Shown piece by piece: positions 43,211 through 52,362 of a stretch of 52,362 nt of DNA. The notes beneath the pieces are model-generated. The model was not told the origin of the DNA and searched no databases. It worked only from the letters and a program-made list of their open reading frames with translations. The stretch's first letter is position 1, and the number at the start of each line of letters is the position of its first letter. The stretch is from Weissella cibaria (GTDB lineage Bacteria; Bacillota; Bacilli; Lactobacillales; Lactobacillaceae). Where the stretch lies: positions 1-52,362 of the forward strand of contig NZ_SDGK01000013.1 of NCBI RefSeq assembly GCF_004521965.1. Direction: 5' to 3'. The position numbers were made by a program, and so were the translations under genes.

Positions 43211-44002
43211 ATGAAGACACGTGTTATCACAGCCGTTGTGGCTCTGACTATCTTTGTGCCGATTTTGATTGCCGGGGGCTTGTGGATTCAAGCCGCTGCC
43301 TCATTGTTGGCCGTGATTGCAGCGAGTGAAGTCGTCTTGATGCGCAAGACGTTGTTGGTTGACTTTGGTGCAATATTGACAATGTTGGGTGCGCTAGTAA
43401 TGACGTTACCAGCGACGCTATGGGACAATATCCATGCACCAATTGCCTTGCACCGGACATCATTGTTGTACATCTTTATTTTGTTAATGTTGTTACACAC
43501 GGTGATTGCCAAGAATAAGTTCAGTTTTGAGGATGCCGGTGTTTTTACCTTGACGATGATGTATGTCGGTATGGGTTTCAGCATGATGGTCGCTGCCCGC
43601 AATGCCGGGTTGGACACCTTGATGTTTGCCTTCCTGATTGTTTGGATTACAGATTCAGGTGCTTACATGATTGGTCGCAAGCTTGGTAAGCACAAGTTGA
43701 CTACAATCTCACCTAACAAGACATGGGAAGGCTCAATTGGTGGGACGGTTGTGGCTGTGCTTGCAGCAGCTGTTTACCTAGTCTTTTTCCCACAAGCCTA
43801 TAGCTGGCCGGTGATGGTTGTTATCGCCATAGTTCTGTCAATCGCAGGACAGTTTGGTGACTTGATTGAGTCTGGCTTGAAGCGTTTCTACAAGGTGAAG
43901 GATTCTGGTACGGTGCTGCCAGGTCACGGTGGCATTTTGGATCGCTTTGATTCAATGTTGATTGTTTTGCCATTGATGTTCTTGTTAGGCTTGATAAACT
44001 AA
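43211..44002 (+). CDS. cdsA: Phosphatidate cytidylyltransferase
   Basis: CdsA makes CDP-diacylglycerol, the branch point of phospholipid synthesis. The 263-residue protein has about seven membrane helices and the signature SGLKRFYKVKDSG..LPGHGGILDR near residues 217-246. The start at 43211 follows TAGGAGTGTAGTA; the frame's earlier start at 43151 overlaps uppS. It begins ten bases after uppS. Confidence 0.95.
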   Translation: MKTRVITAVVALTIFVPILIAGGLWIQAAASLLAVIAASEVVLMRKTLLVDFGAILTMLGALVMTLPATLWDNIHAPIALHRTSLLYIFILLMLLHTVIAKNKFSFEDAGVFTLTMMYVGMGFSMMVAARNAGLDTLMFAFLIVWITDSGAYMIGRKLGKHKLTTISPNKTWEGSIGGTVVAVLAAAVYLVFFPQAYSWPVMVVIAIVLSIAGQFGDLIESGLKRFYKVKDSGTVLPGHGGILDRFDSMLIVLPLMFLLGLIN

Positions 44003-44094
44003 TAGAAAATAGTAAAACTCTGGGCGATTTTAACGTATCAATCAGGGTTTTGTTGTATACTAGGGCCTATTGAAAAGGGAACGCTGGAGAAATT

Positions 44095-45354
44095 ATGACA
44101 ACAATTATTACTTTTATTATTGTCTTTGGTATTTTGGTGATTGTGCATGAATTTGGGCATTTCTATTTTGCCAAGAAGGCAGGTGTCCGTGTCCGGGAGT
44201 TTGCAATCGGCATGGGACCTAAGCTGTTTCAAACCCGGCGCAACGGGACGACGTACACGGTTCGTGTGTTGCCAGTCGGGGGTTATGTGCGGATGGCTGG
44301 GCGTGCTGAGGCTGAAGAAGAAACAATTCGGCCGGGGATGACAATTGTGGTCGTGCAACAAGATGATGTGGTGACACGCTTAAACGTGTCTGATCAGACC
44401 GAATTAGTTGGCGGCCGCACGTTAACAGTTAATCGGGTTGATTTAGTTGACGATATGTTTGTGGAGGGTTACTGGTCAGACGATGATCAAACGTTGGTTA
44501 AGCTGCCGGTTGATCATGAAGCGTCGGTGATCGAAGCTGATGGGACTGAAGTGTTGGTTGCCCCACGGGATATGCACTTTGAATCGGCCAAGCTTTGGCA
44601 ACGGGCATTAATTAATTTTGCCGGACCAATGAATAACTTTATTTTAACGGTCGTCTTGTTCATGGGGTTGGCTTTTGCTATGCCGGGTGTGACAACGACA
44701 ACGTTGCAAGATGTTGCGCAGAATTCACCGGCAGCGACGGCTGATTTGAAAAAAGGCGATACAATTGAAAAAATCAATGGCGTGAAAATGTCATCATGGC
44801 AGAAAATGCAAACGACGATCCAAGCTTTGCCAAAAGAGAAGACCACGGTAACGTATGAGCGAAACGGTCAATTAAAGACGACAACACTGACGCCGGAAGC
44901 CGTTAAAAACGGAGGCATGCTGGTTGGTCAGATTGGGGTGACGCCGACAACGACCAAGGCATTTATGCCACGTGTACAATATGCCTTCCGTGCGACTGGT
45001 CAAGCCATGACGCAGATATTCCGTGCAATTCAGAACTTGATTCAAGGGTTCTCGCTGAATAAGTTAGGTGGCCCAGTTGCCATTTATAAGAATACTGAGC
45101 AAGTAAGTTCGTATGGCTTCTTAGCGATTGTGTCATTCATGGCAATGCTCTCAGTTAATTTGGGGATGATGAATCTACTCCCAATTCCAGGGTTGGATGG
45201 TGGCAAGTTGCTCTTGAATGCTGTCGAAGCTGTTGTGCGGCGTCCCCTTCCGGAACGGGTTGAAACGGCCGTTACGCTAGCGGGTGTTGCATTCTTGTTT
45301 GTGTTGATGATTGCCGTTACAGGAAACGATATTATCCGATATTTCTTCAAGTGA
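44095..45354 (+). CDS. rseP: Site-2 (intramembrane) zinc protease RseP/RasP
   Basis: This 419-residue membrane protease cleaves anti-sigma factors and signal-peptide remnants inside the membrane. The zinc site HEFGH is at residues 18-22, the second ligand region LLPIPGLDGGKLL is near 366, and one PDZ domain lies between (VAQNSPAATADLKKGDTIEK near 203-222). AAAAGGGAACGCTGGAGAAATT precedes ATG. A TATACT -10 at 44055 may give it its own promoter. Confidence 0.94.
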   Translation: MTTIITFIIVFGILVIVHEFGHFYFAKKAGVRVREFAIGMGPKLFQTRRNGTTYTVRVLPVGGYVRMAGRAEAEEETIRPGMTIVVVQQDDVVTRLNVSDQTELVGGRTLTVNRVDLVDDMFVEGYWSDDDQTLVKLPVDHEASVIEADGTEVLVAPRDMHFESAKLWQRALINFAGPMNNFILTVVLFMGLAFAMPGVTTTTLQDVAQNSPAATADLKKGDTIEKINGVKMSSWQKMQTTIQALPKEKTTVTYERNGQLKTTTLTPEAVKNGGMLVGQIGVTPTTTKAFMPRVQYAFRATGQAMTQIFRAIQNLIQGFSLNKLGGPVAIYKNTEQVSSYGFLAIVSFMAMLSVNLGMMNLLPIPGLDGGKLLLNAVEAVVRRPLPERVETAVTLAGVAFLFVLMIAVTGNDIIRYFFK

Positions 45355-45370
45355 ACACCGATGAATTAAT

Positions 45371-45399
45371 AGGATCGGCCAAATCGGCTGGTCCTTTTT
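45371..45399 (+). terminator. Terminator after rseP
   Basis: AGGATCGGCC pairs with GGCTGGTCCT through two G-U pairs, followed by TTTTT. Confidence 0.7.
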
Positions 45400-45507
45400 C
45401 TATTCCAGGTGAAATGACCCCGAATTGTAAACCGCGGGCCTAGTGATATGTGTTACTATAATATAAGAATTTTTAAAGTGCGCTTTGTGCGCTAAGAATA
45501 GGGATGA

Positions 45508-47241
<1,734 letters not shown>

Positions 47242-47288
47242 TCTTAGATATAAGCGATACGGGTACGCGTCGTATAATATATCTAATG

Positions 47289-47316
47289 AAAGTCGGGGAA
47301 TTTCCTCCGCTTTTTT
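47289..47316 (+). terminator. Terminator of proS
   Basis: An imperfect AAAG..GG..GAA / TTC..CC..CTTT stem is followed by T residues. Confidence 0.6.
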
Positions 47317-47412
47317 ATTAAGAAAAAGTTAGCGCGAAATCGCTTTCATAAAATAGGCACATTTTTCTGGGATACTTATTGTATGAATGAATAAGTGAAA
47401 GCGGAGATGACG

Positions 47413-47475
47413 ATGCGCAAATTCTTATGGGTCATCATTGCCGTCTTGACTGTTTTAGCTTTTACCCACTTTTAA
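47413..47475 (+). CDS. Putative 20-residue hydrophobic peptide
   Basis: ATG at 47413 lies six bases after GGAG and opens MRKFLWVIIAVLTVLAFTHF, a single membrane helix with a basic N-terminus. Its size and composition resemble small type I toxins such as Ibs, but no relative is recognised. It is followed by the hairpin-rich region at 47500-47719. Confidence 0.4.
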   Translation: MRKFLWVIIAVLTVLAFTHF

Positions 47476-47499
47476 ACCGAAAGCAACTTTATTCTTATT

Positions 47500-47719
47500 T
47501 TAAGGTTGGGTCGTTATGATTATCACTGTTGATAAGGGATACAGAGATATCCAGTCAACAGCCCATAAAACCTACTCATAACCCGCAGGTTTAACCAACC
47601 TGCAACCTTCTCCTTAAAAATCGATGATGTGCGAGACATATCATCAGAATAGAATGCGGTAAAAGCCCATTTACCGCGATCCGAAAAGATCGTTAGTGTT
47701 GTTCACTAGCGGTCTTTTT
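47500..47719 (+). ncRNA. Candidate structured noncoding RNA upstream of polC
   Basis: No ORF is present, yet the + strand can form successive stems: AAGGTT/AACCTT closing 47502-47609, TGTTGA/TCAACA (47527-47560) enclosing GGATA/TATCC, GCAGGTT/AACCTGC (47585-47603), GATGATGTG/CATATCATC (47623-47645), GCGGTAAA/TTTACCGC (47656-47677) and a terminator at 47685. It does not match tmRNA, RNase P RNA, SRP RNA or a canonical T-box that I know. It could be a small RNA or the 3' part of the peptide mRNA. Confidence 0.5.
47685..47719 (+). terminator. Intrinsic terminator of the hairpin-rich region
   Basis: A 14-bp stem AAAGATCGTTAGTG/CACTAGCGGTCTTT (with G-U pairs) around TTGTT is followed by T residues. 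Confidence 0.85.
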
Positions 47720-47751
47720 GTTTTAGTTATCGTCCTGTAATCAGAAGAGGG

Positions 47752-47757
47752 TATAAT
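47752..47757 (+). promoter_or_regulatory. -10 element of the polC promoter
   Basis: An exact TATAAT lies 40 bases before polC and after the upstream terminator. No good -35 box is seen. Confidence 0.5.
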
Positions 47758-47797
47758 AGATACAGATTGTGAAAATGAGAGAAGGGAGTACCTATCC

Positions 47798-50700
47798 ATG
47801 GCGTTGACCGCACAAGAACAATTCCAAACATTGTTGCAGCAATTGCAATATGAGGAAGTCCCAGCAAGTTTGCAGGAAGCTTCGCTAACCAAGCTTGCTG
47901 TGCACAAGCAATCAAAAATCTGGCAATTCCATTTTGAAATGCCTCAGTTACCTCCAGTGCAGGAGCTGGCTGCTTTGGTTGCCCGGATGCAGACAGCGTT
48001 TGCCAATATTGTGCAAACAACTTATCAGCTTCATTTGACTGAACAACCAACAGCACAACAAATTGTGGATTATTGGACGTGGGTACTGCAACAACATCAA
48101 AACGAACCGGGCGCTTTCCGGCAGGCGTTTGCGCATGTGTTGCCACAAATCACTGGTAACAAATTAGACTTAACGTTTGATACCGCTGTTTGGGCCAACT
48201 ATGCCCGACAAACAGGGTTATCAATTATTGAAGGGACTTATAAAAAGTTGGGAGTTGGTTATCAGCTGCCGTTCAACATTTTGGTTGATGAGCAGTTGGC
48301 GGCCGAATCACATGCTCAGGTTATGGCACAACGCGCTGCGCAAGATCAACAGCTAGCCGAGATGGCTAAGGTTCAAATTGAGCAGGCAGCTAAGCAACGC
48401 CAATCAGTCCCACGTAACGGTGGCGGTGCTGGTAATAATCCAGGTGCGTTGGGTCGTAGAATTGCCGCAGATGCAGAAATCACCAAAATGGGCGATATTG
48501 AGACCGAAGAACGTTCTGTAATTGTTGAAGGATATGTGTTTGATGTGGAAGTCCGCGTGTTGAAGTCTGAACGTCAATTGCTAACGATGAAGGTGACCGA
48601 CTACACGAGTTCGTTTATTTTGAAGAAGTTCTCACGCGATGAAAATGATGAGGCATTCTTTGCTGATATGAAGCCTGGCACATGGATTCGTGCTCGTGGT
48701 CCAATTCAACAAGATGACTTTGTGCGTGATTTGACGATGACGGCGTATGATATGGAAATTATCAAGCATGCGCCACGTCTCGATCCGTATGAAGGTGAAC
48801 AAAAGCGAATTGAATTGCATACGCATTCTGTGATGTCGACTATGGATGCCACAAATGGGATTGGCGATTACGTGAGGCAAGCAGCTAAGTGGGGCATGGA
48901 TGCGATTGCTGTTACTGATACAGCTGGTGCGCAAGGATTCCCAGAAGCGGCGTCTTCAGCTGCTAAGAACGGCATCAAAATGATTTATGGGGTCGAGGTG
49001 AATTTGGTTGAAGATGGTGAACCAATCATTTTCAACCCTGATCACACGAAACTTGATGAAGCTGAATTTGTGGTATTTGACGTGGAGACGACTGGTTTGT
49101 CAGCAGCTTATGACAAGGTGATTGAATTATCAGCCGTCAAAATGGTTAAAGGGAATGTGATTGCAGAGTTCTCAGAGTTTATCGATCCTGGGTTCCCATT
49201 GAGCCAGACAACAGTGAATTTAACGTCGATTACAGATGATATGGTGCGCGGTTCAAAACCCGAAAGGCAAGTCTTTGAAGAATTCCGTGAATTCTACGGC
49301 GACGCAGTTTTGGTTGGACACAATGTGACGTTTGATATGGGCTTCATGCAAGAAGGGTATGCCCGTCATCAATTAGCACCAATTACAAATCCAGTCATTG
49401 ATACGTTAATTTTGGCCCGATTCTTGTACCCAAGCATGCGGTCATATCGTTTGAATACGTTGGCTAAGCACTTTGGGATTGTTTTGGAACAACACCACCG
49501 TGCCATCTTTGACTCTGAAACAACGGGTCATTTGAACCGCGTTTTCTTGGAGCAAGCGCGTGAGGAGTATGGTATTGAGTATGCGGATCAATTGAATGAC
49601 CACATGATGGAAAATGATGCTTGGCGTCACGGTCGTCCAAATCATGCGATTGTGTTGGTTCAGACGCAAACTGGGGTGAAGAACCTTTATAAGATGATTT
49701 CAGAATCAAATACCACGTATCTGCAGCGTGTACCACGTGTACCGCGTTCATTATTGAATAAATACCGTGAAGGCTTGTTGCTGGGTACTGGAGATAACAC
49801 TGGTGAATTCTGGGAAGCCTTGATGCAGAAGGGGTATGCGGCAGCCAAAGCAAAGGCGACGTATTACGATTACATTGAAATACAACCATCAGCTAACTAC
49901 GTACCGGCTTTGGAAGCTGAACTTATTCAAGATGAAGCCCGTCTGCGTGAGCTAATGATGCAAGCGGTACAAATCGGCGATGAATTAGGTAAGCCGGTGG
50001 TTGTGACGGGGGATGTTCACTATCTAAATCCCGAGGACGCCATTTACCGTAAAATTTTGATTAGCTCACAAGGTGGGGCAAATCCCTTGAATCGTTATTC
50101 ATTGCCAGATATACATTTCCGAACGACTCAGGAGTTGTTGGACGACTTTGCTTGGATGGGGGAGGAGCTGGCTAAAAAGTTAGTTATTGATAATACACAC
50201 GTTGTGGCTGACATGATTGACGATGTTGAAGCGATTAAGGGTGGAAATTATCCACCTAACATACCTGGCGCTGATGATGAAGTGCGTCAGAAGTCATATG
50301 AAACAGCCTACCGTTTGTATGGGAATCCGTTACCTGAAATTGTCGAAGCCCGTATTGAGCAAGAATTACGTTCAATTATTTCCAACGGGTTCTCGGTTAT
50401 TTACTTGGTTGCGCAACGTTTGGTGGCTAAGTCAAATAAAGATGGTTATTTGGTTGGATCCCGTGGTTCGGTGGGATCGTCACTGATTGCTCTGTTAATC
50501 GGGATTACTGAAGTGAATGCGTTGCCACCACACTATCGCAGTGTTGCTGGTGACTATGTTGAATTCGTTGATCCGCGTGAGTACGAGTCAGGCTATGATT
50601 TGCCTGAAAAGTTGAGTCCAATCGATGGGACGAAGTTGATTGGGGATGGACACAACATTCCGTTTGAAACTTTCTTGGGCTTCAAGGGTAACAAGGTGCC

Positions 50701-52120
50701 GGATATTGATTTGAACTTCTCTGGTGACTATCAGCAATTTGCTCACAACTATATGAAGTCTTTGTTTGGTGAGAATAATGTGTTCCGTGCCGGTACGATT
50801 GCGACGGTGGCGGATAAGACCGCGTTTGGATACGTAAAGGCGTATGAGCGTGATCATGATGTTAGTTTCCGTGGTGCAGAAATTGAACGGCTGGCTTTGG
50901 GCGCTACTGGGGTTAAGCGAACTACTGGTCAGCACCCGGCAGGTATCTTGATTGTGCCGGACAATATGGAAATTTTTGATTTCACGCCAATTCAGTTCCC
51001 CGCCGATGATTTGTCAGCTACTTGGCGGACGACCCACTTCGATTTTCACTCAATTCACGATAATATCCTAAAGATGGATATCTTGGGTCACGATGATCCC
51101 ACGATGATTCGTGCCTTACAGGATATGTCCGGTATCGATCCGCAAACGATTCCGATGAATGATCCAGGGGTGATGAGTCTATTTTCATCACCAGAAGCAC
51201 TTGGCGTAGACGAGGACCAAATATTCTCAAAGTCAGGTACATTGGGTGTTCCCGAATTTGGAACGGCGTTTGTTCGTGGTATGTTGGAAGAAACGCACCC
51301 AAAGAACTATTCTGAATTACTACAAATTTCCGGTTTGTCCCACGGAACTGACGTGTGGCGCGGTAATGCGGATGAATTAATTCAACGCGGGATTGCGACA
51401 ATCGGTACGGTCATCGGAACGCGTGACAAGATTATGACCGACTTGATTAACTATGGGGTACAACCGGAGTCATCATTCCAGATTATGGAAAAGGTACGTA
51501 AGGGTAAAGGAATCTCGGACGAGTACCAAGCTGAAATGCGCGCAGCGGGCGTACCGGAGTGGTATATCGAGTCAGGGTTAAAGATTAAGTACATGTTCCC
51601 ACGTGCCCACGCGGCTGCTTACGTTTTGATGGCGTTGCGAATCGCCTACTTTAAGGTCTACTTCCCGACGTTGTATTACGCGGCGTATTTCTCAGTTCGC
51701 GCAAGTAACTTTGATATCGTTGCCATGTCACGTGGTTTGAATTCAACTAAGGCGCGAATTCAAGAAATTAAGAAAATGGGAAATGAAGCTTCAGCTAAGG
51801 ATAAGGACTTATTGACTGTGCTTGAATTAGCTAATGAAGCCCTTGAACGTGGTATTAAGTTCAATATGGTTGATTTGTACAAGTCTGACTCAGAGCAGTG
51901 GGTATTAGATGGTGATACGTTGATTGCACCGTTTAATGCGGTACCCGGTCTGGGGGATAACGTTGCGAAGCGGATCATTGCTGCACGTGCAGAACGTGAA
52001 TTCCTTTCAAAGGAAGATCTTGCACAGCGCGGTGGTGTGTCAAAGACGTTGATGGATTACTTAGATGAGAACGGCGTACTCGCCGGCATGCCAGATGAGA
52101 ATCAACTGGCACTATTCTAA
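47798..52120 (+). CDS. polC: DNA polymerase III PolC, Gram-positive type
   Basis: PolC is the main replicative polymerase of Firmicutes with built-in proofreading. The 1440-residue length is standard. In order: an N-terminal domain, an OB fold ([17 protein letters not shown] near 245), a PHP domain (ELHTHSVMS near 340) split by the DEDDh exonuclease (FDVETTGL near 427, [12 protein letters not shown] near 508, [10 protein letters not shown] near 567), then the polymerase core with PDIDLNFSG near 968 and the end [17 protein letters not shown] helix-hairpin-helix. AGAAGGGAGTACCTATCC precedes ATG. Confidence 0.98.
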   Translation: MALTAQEQFQTLLQQLQYEEVPASLQEASLTKLAVHKQSKIWQFHFEMPQLPPVQELAALVARMQTAFANIVQTTYQLHLTEQPTAQQIVDYWTWVLQQHQNEPGAFRQAFAHVLPQITGNKLDLTFDTAVWANYARQTGLSIIEGTYKKLGVGYQLPFNILVDEQLAAESHAQVMAQRAAQDQQLAEMAKVQIEQAAKQRQSVPRNGGGAGNNPGALGRRIAADAEITKMGDIETEERSVIVEGYVFDVEVRVLKSERQLLTMKVTDYTSSFILKKFSRDENDEAFFADMKPGTWIRARGPIQQDDFVRDLTMTAYDMEIIKHAPRLDPYEGEQKRIELHTHSVMSTMDATNGIGDYVRQAAKWGMDAIAVTDTAGAQGFPEAASSAAKNGIKMIYGVEVNLVEDGEPIIFNPDHTKLDEAEFVVFDVETTGLSAAYDKVIELSAVKMVKGNVIAEFSEFIDPGFPLSQTTVNLTSITDDMVRGSKPERQVFEEFREFYGDAVLVGHNVTFDMGFMQEGYARHQLAPITNPVIDTLILARFLYPSMRSYRLNTLAKHFGIVLEQHHRAIFDSETTGHLNRVFLEQAREEYGIEYADQLNDHMMENDAWRHGRPNHAIVLVQTQTGVKNLYKMISESNTTYLQRVPRVPRSLLNKYREGLLLGTGDNTGEFWEALMQKGYAAAKAKATYYDYIEIQPSANYVPALEAELIQDEARLRELMMQAVQIGDELGKPVVVTGDVHYLNPEDAIYRKILISSQGGANPLNRYSLPDIHFRTTQELLDDFAWMGEELAKKLVIDNTHVVADMIDDVEAIKGGNYPPNIPGADDEVRQKSYETAYRLYGNPLPEIVEARIEQELRSIISNGFSVIYLVAQRLVAKSNKDGYLVGSRGSVGSSLIALLIGITEVNALPPHYRSVAGDYVEFVDPREYESGYDLPEKLSPIDGTKLIGDGHNIPFETFLGFKGNKVPDIDLNFSGDYQQFAHNYMKSLFGENNVFRAGTIATVADKTAFGYVKAYERDHDVSFRGAEIERLALGATGVKRTTGQHPAGILIVPDNMEIFDFTPIQFPADDLSATWRTTHFDFHSIHDNILKMDILGHDDPTMIRALQDMSGIDPQTIPMNDPGVMSLFSSPEALGVDEDQIFSKSGTLGVPEFGTAFVRGMLEETHPKNYSELLQISGLSHGTDVWRGNADELIQRGIATIGTVIGTRDKIMTDLINYGVQPESSFQIMEKVRKGKGISDEYQAEMRAAGVPEWYIESGLKIKYMFPRAHAAAYVLMALRIAYFKVYFPTLYYAAYFSVRASNFDIVAMSRGLNSTKARIQEIKKMGNEASAKDKDLLTVLELANEALERGIKFNMVDLYKSDSEQWVLDGDTLIAPFNAVPGLGDNVAKRIIAARAEREFLSKEDLAQRGGVSKTLMDYLDENGVLAGMPDENQLALF

Positions 52121-52132
52121 TAACATGTAACG

Positions 52133-52173
52133 AAAGCGTTTCGTGATAGTTAGCTATTATGGAACGCTTTTTT
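52133..52173 (+). terminator. Intrinsic terminator of polC
   Basis: AAAGCGTT and AACGCTTT close a stem that also holds TGATAG/CTATTA, followed by T residues. Confidence 0.85.
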
Positions 52174-52193
52174 CGTCGACTGAAGGGGTATTG

Positions 52194-52237
52194 AATGTTC
52201 GGAAAAAATTTTGAAAACAAAGCAGTTGACGAACATT
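52194..52237. promoter_or_regulatory. Inverted PurBox-like pair at the presumed rRNA promoter
   Basis: AATGTTCG (52194-52201) and CGAACATT (52230-52237) are exact inverted copies. The first, on the minus strand, extends to TTTTCCGAACATT, 12 of 13 matches to the PurR site. The second overlaps the -35 box of the next promoter. Confidence 0.45.
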
Positions 52238-52254
52238 ATGAAAAGCGGTATATT
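52226..52254 (+). promoter_or_regulatory. Promoter P1 of a presumed rRNA operon
   Basis: TTGACG (52226-52231) and TATATT (52249-52254) have a 17-base spacer. A second strong promoter follows 85 bases on, the usual tandem arrangement of rrn operons. Confidence 0.7.
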
Positions 52255-52290
52255 AAATAGGCTCCCGAGCAAGGGTGCGTTGATAATGAG

Positions 52291-52305
52291 AGTCTTGTTA
52301 AGACT
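52291..52305 (+). repeat. Hairpin between the tandem promoters
   Basis: AGTCTT and AAGACT are exact inverted copies around GTT, in the early P1 transcript. Confidence 0.6.
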
Positions 52306-52310
52306 CGTTG

Positions 52311-52339
52311 TTGACATATTGAAAAGCATTCTGTATTAT
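52311..52339 (+). promoter_or_regulatory. Promoter P2 of a presumed rRNA operon
   Basis: A perfect TTGACA (52311-52316) and TATTAT (52334-52339) have a 17-base spacer. No gene follows within the remaining 23 bases; a 16S rRNA gene beyond the window is inferred. Confidence 0.75.
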
Positions 52340-52362
52340 ATATTAAGTCGTGTCAGAGATAT

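Noticed and set aside
44014-44051. Terminator between cdsA and rseP
   Set aside because: AAAACTCTG and CAGGGTTTT can pair, but the loop is 20 bases and the T run is short; readthrough in the conserved cluster is likely.
47650-47719. T-box riboswitch
   Set aside because: The bases TTTACCGCG before a terminator look a little like the T-box sequence, but the UGG part, Stem I motifs and an aminoacyl-tRNA or amino-acid gene downstream are missing.
48632-49889. Minus-strand ORFs of 75-141 residues inside polC
   Set aside because: They overlap well-defined PHP and exonuclease domains and have shadow-like composition.

Overview
The window looks like a low-GC Gram-positive lactic acid bacterium of the Weissella/Leuconostoc branch of Lactobacillaceae. 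The support is PolC, EzrA, S4 with its leader, a type-II thymidine kinase, nagA-nagR, an FMN-riboswitch rib operon, a fused OpuC-type permease/binding protein, and strong intrinsic terminators. The genus is an inference; the Firmicutes assignment is secure. Almost every housekeeping gene is on the + strand, so the whole window probably lies on one replichore arm with + as the leading strand.

Layout. 1-2.8 kb: tRNA-Glu genes, a HAD phosphatase, an alkyltransferase-like protein, a decayed second HAD gene and a TetR repressor. 2.8-7 kb: an ABC exporter divergent from the TetR gene across a perfect operator-like palindrome, then nagA-nagR. 7-14 kb: a broken small membrane protein, rpsD with an S4-type leader, a broken MFS gene, a Dyp peroxidase, a 490-bp gene-free region packed with DnaA-box-like 9-mers, ezrA, a degenerate ThiE-like protein and a small orphan. 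14-20.4 kb: purine permease, P-type Ca ATPase and purA-hpt, with PurBox-like sites. 20.4-28 kb: a FusB/FusC-type EF-G-binding protein with a possible leader peptide, decayed HIRAN/DnaJ-like genes, an aldo-keto reductase remnant, DegV, a membrane-bound matrixin, a DUF1810 protein, thymidine kinase lacking zinc ligands, and an SMR pair. 28-31.7 kb: FMN riboswitch and ribD-ribE-ribBA-ribH. 31.7-40 kb: a decayed accessory stretch around msrB, an osmolyte ABC transporter and an iron-dependent alcohol dehydrogenase whose best start codon is ATT. 40-52.4 kb: membrane protein, GtrA, HAD, then uppS-cdsA-rseP-proS, a hairpin-rich gene-free region, polC, and tandem promoters that look like the start of an rRNA operon just beyond the window.

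Together the genes cover cell-envelope precursor synthesis and division (uppS, cdsA, rseP, ezrA), replication (polC), translation (proS, rpsD, tRNA), purine salvage, riboflavin synthesis and osmoprotection. About a dozen accessory genes carry frameshifts, stops or deletions, while long essential genes are intact; this looks like real reductive decay rather than poor sequence.

The most interesting signals are the DnaA-box cluster upstream of ezrA, the chain of hairpins ending in a terminator upstream of polC together with a 20-residue hydrophobic ORF, the leader of the FusC-like gene, PurBox-like repeats at purine genes and at the rRNA promoter, and a perfect 32-bp inverted repeat that encodes the C-termini of two convergent genes.
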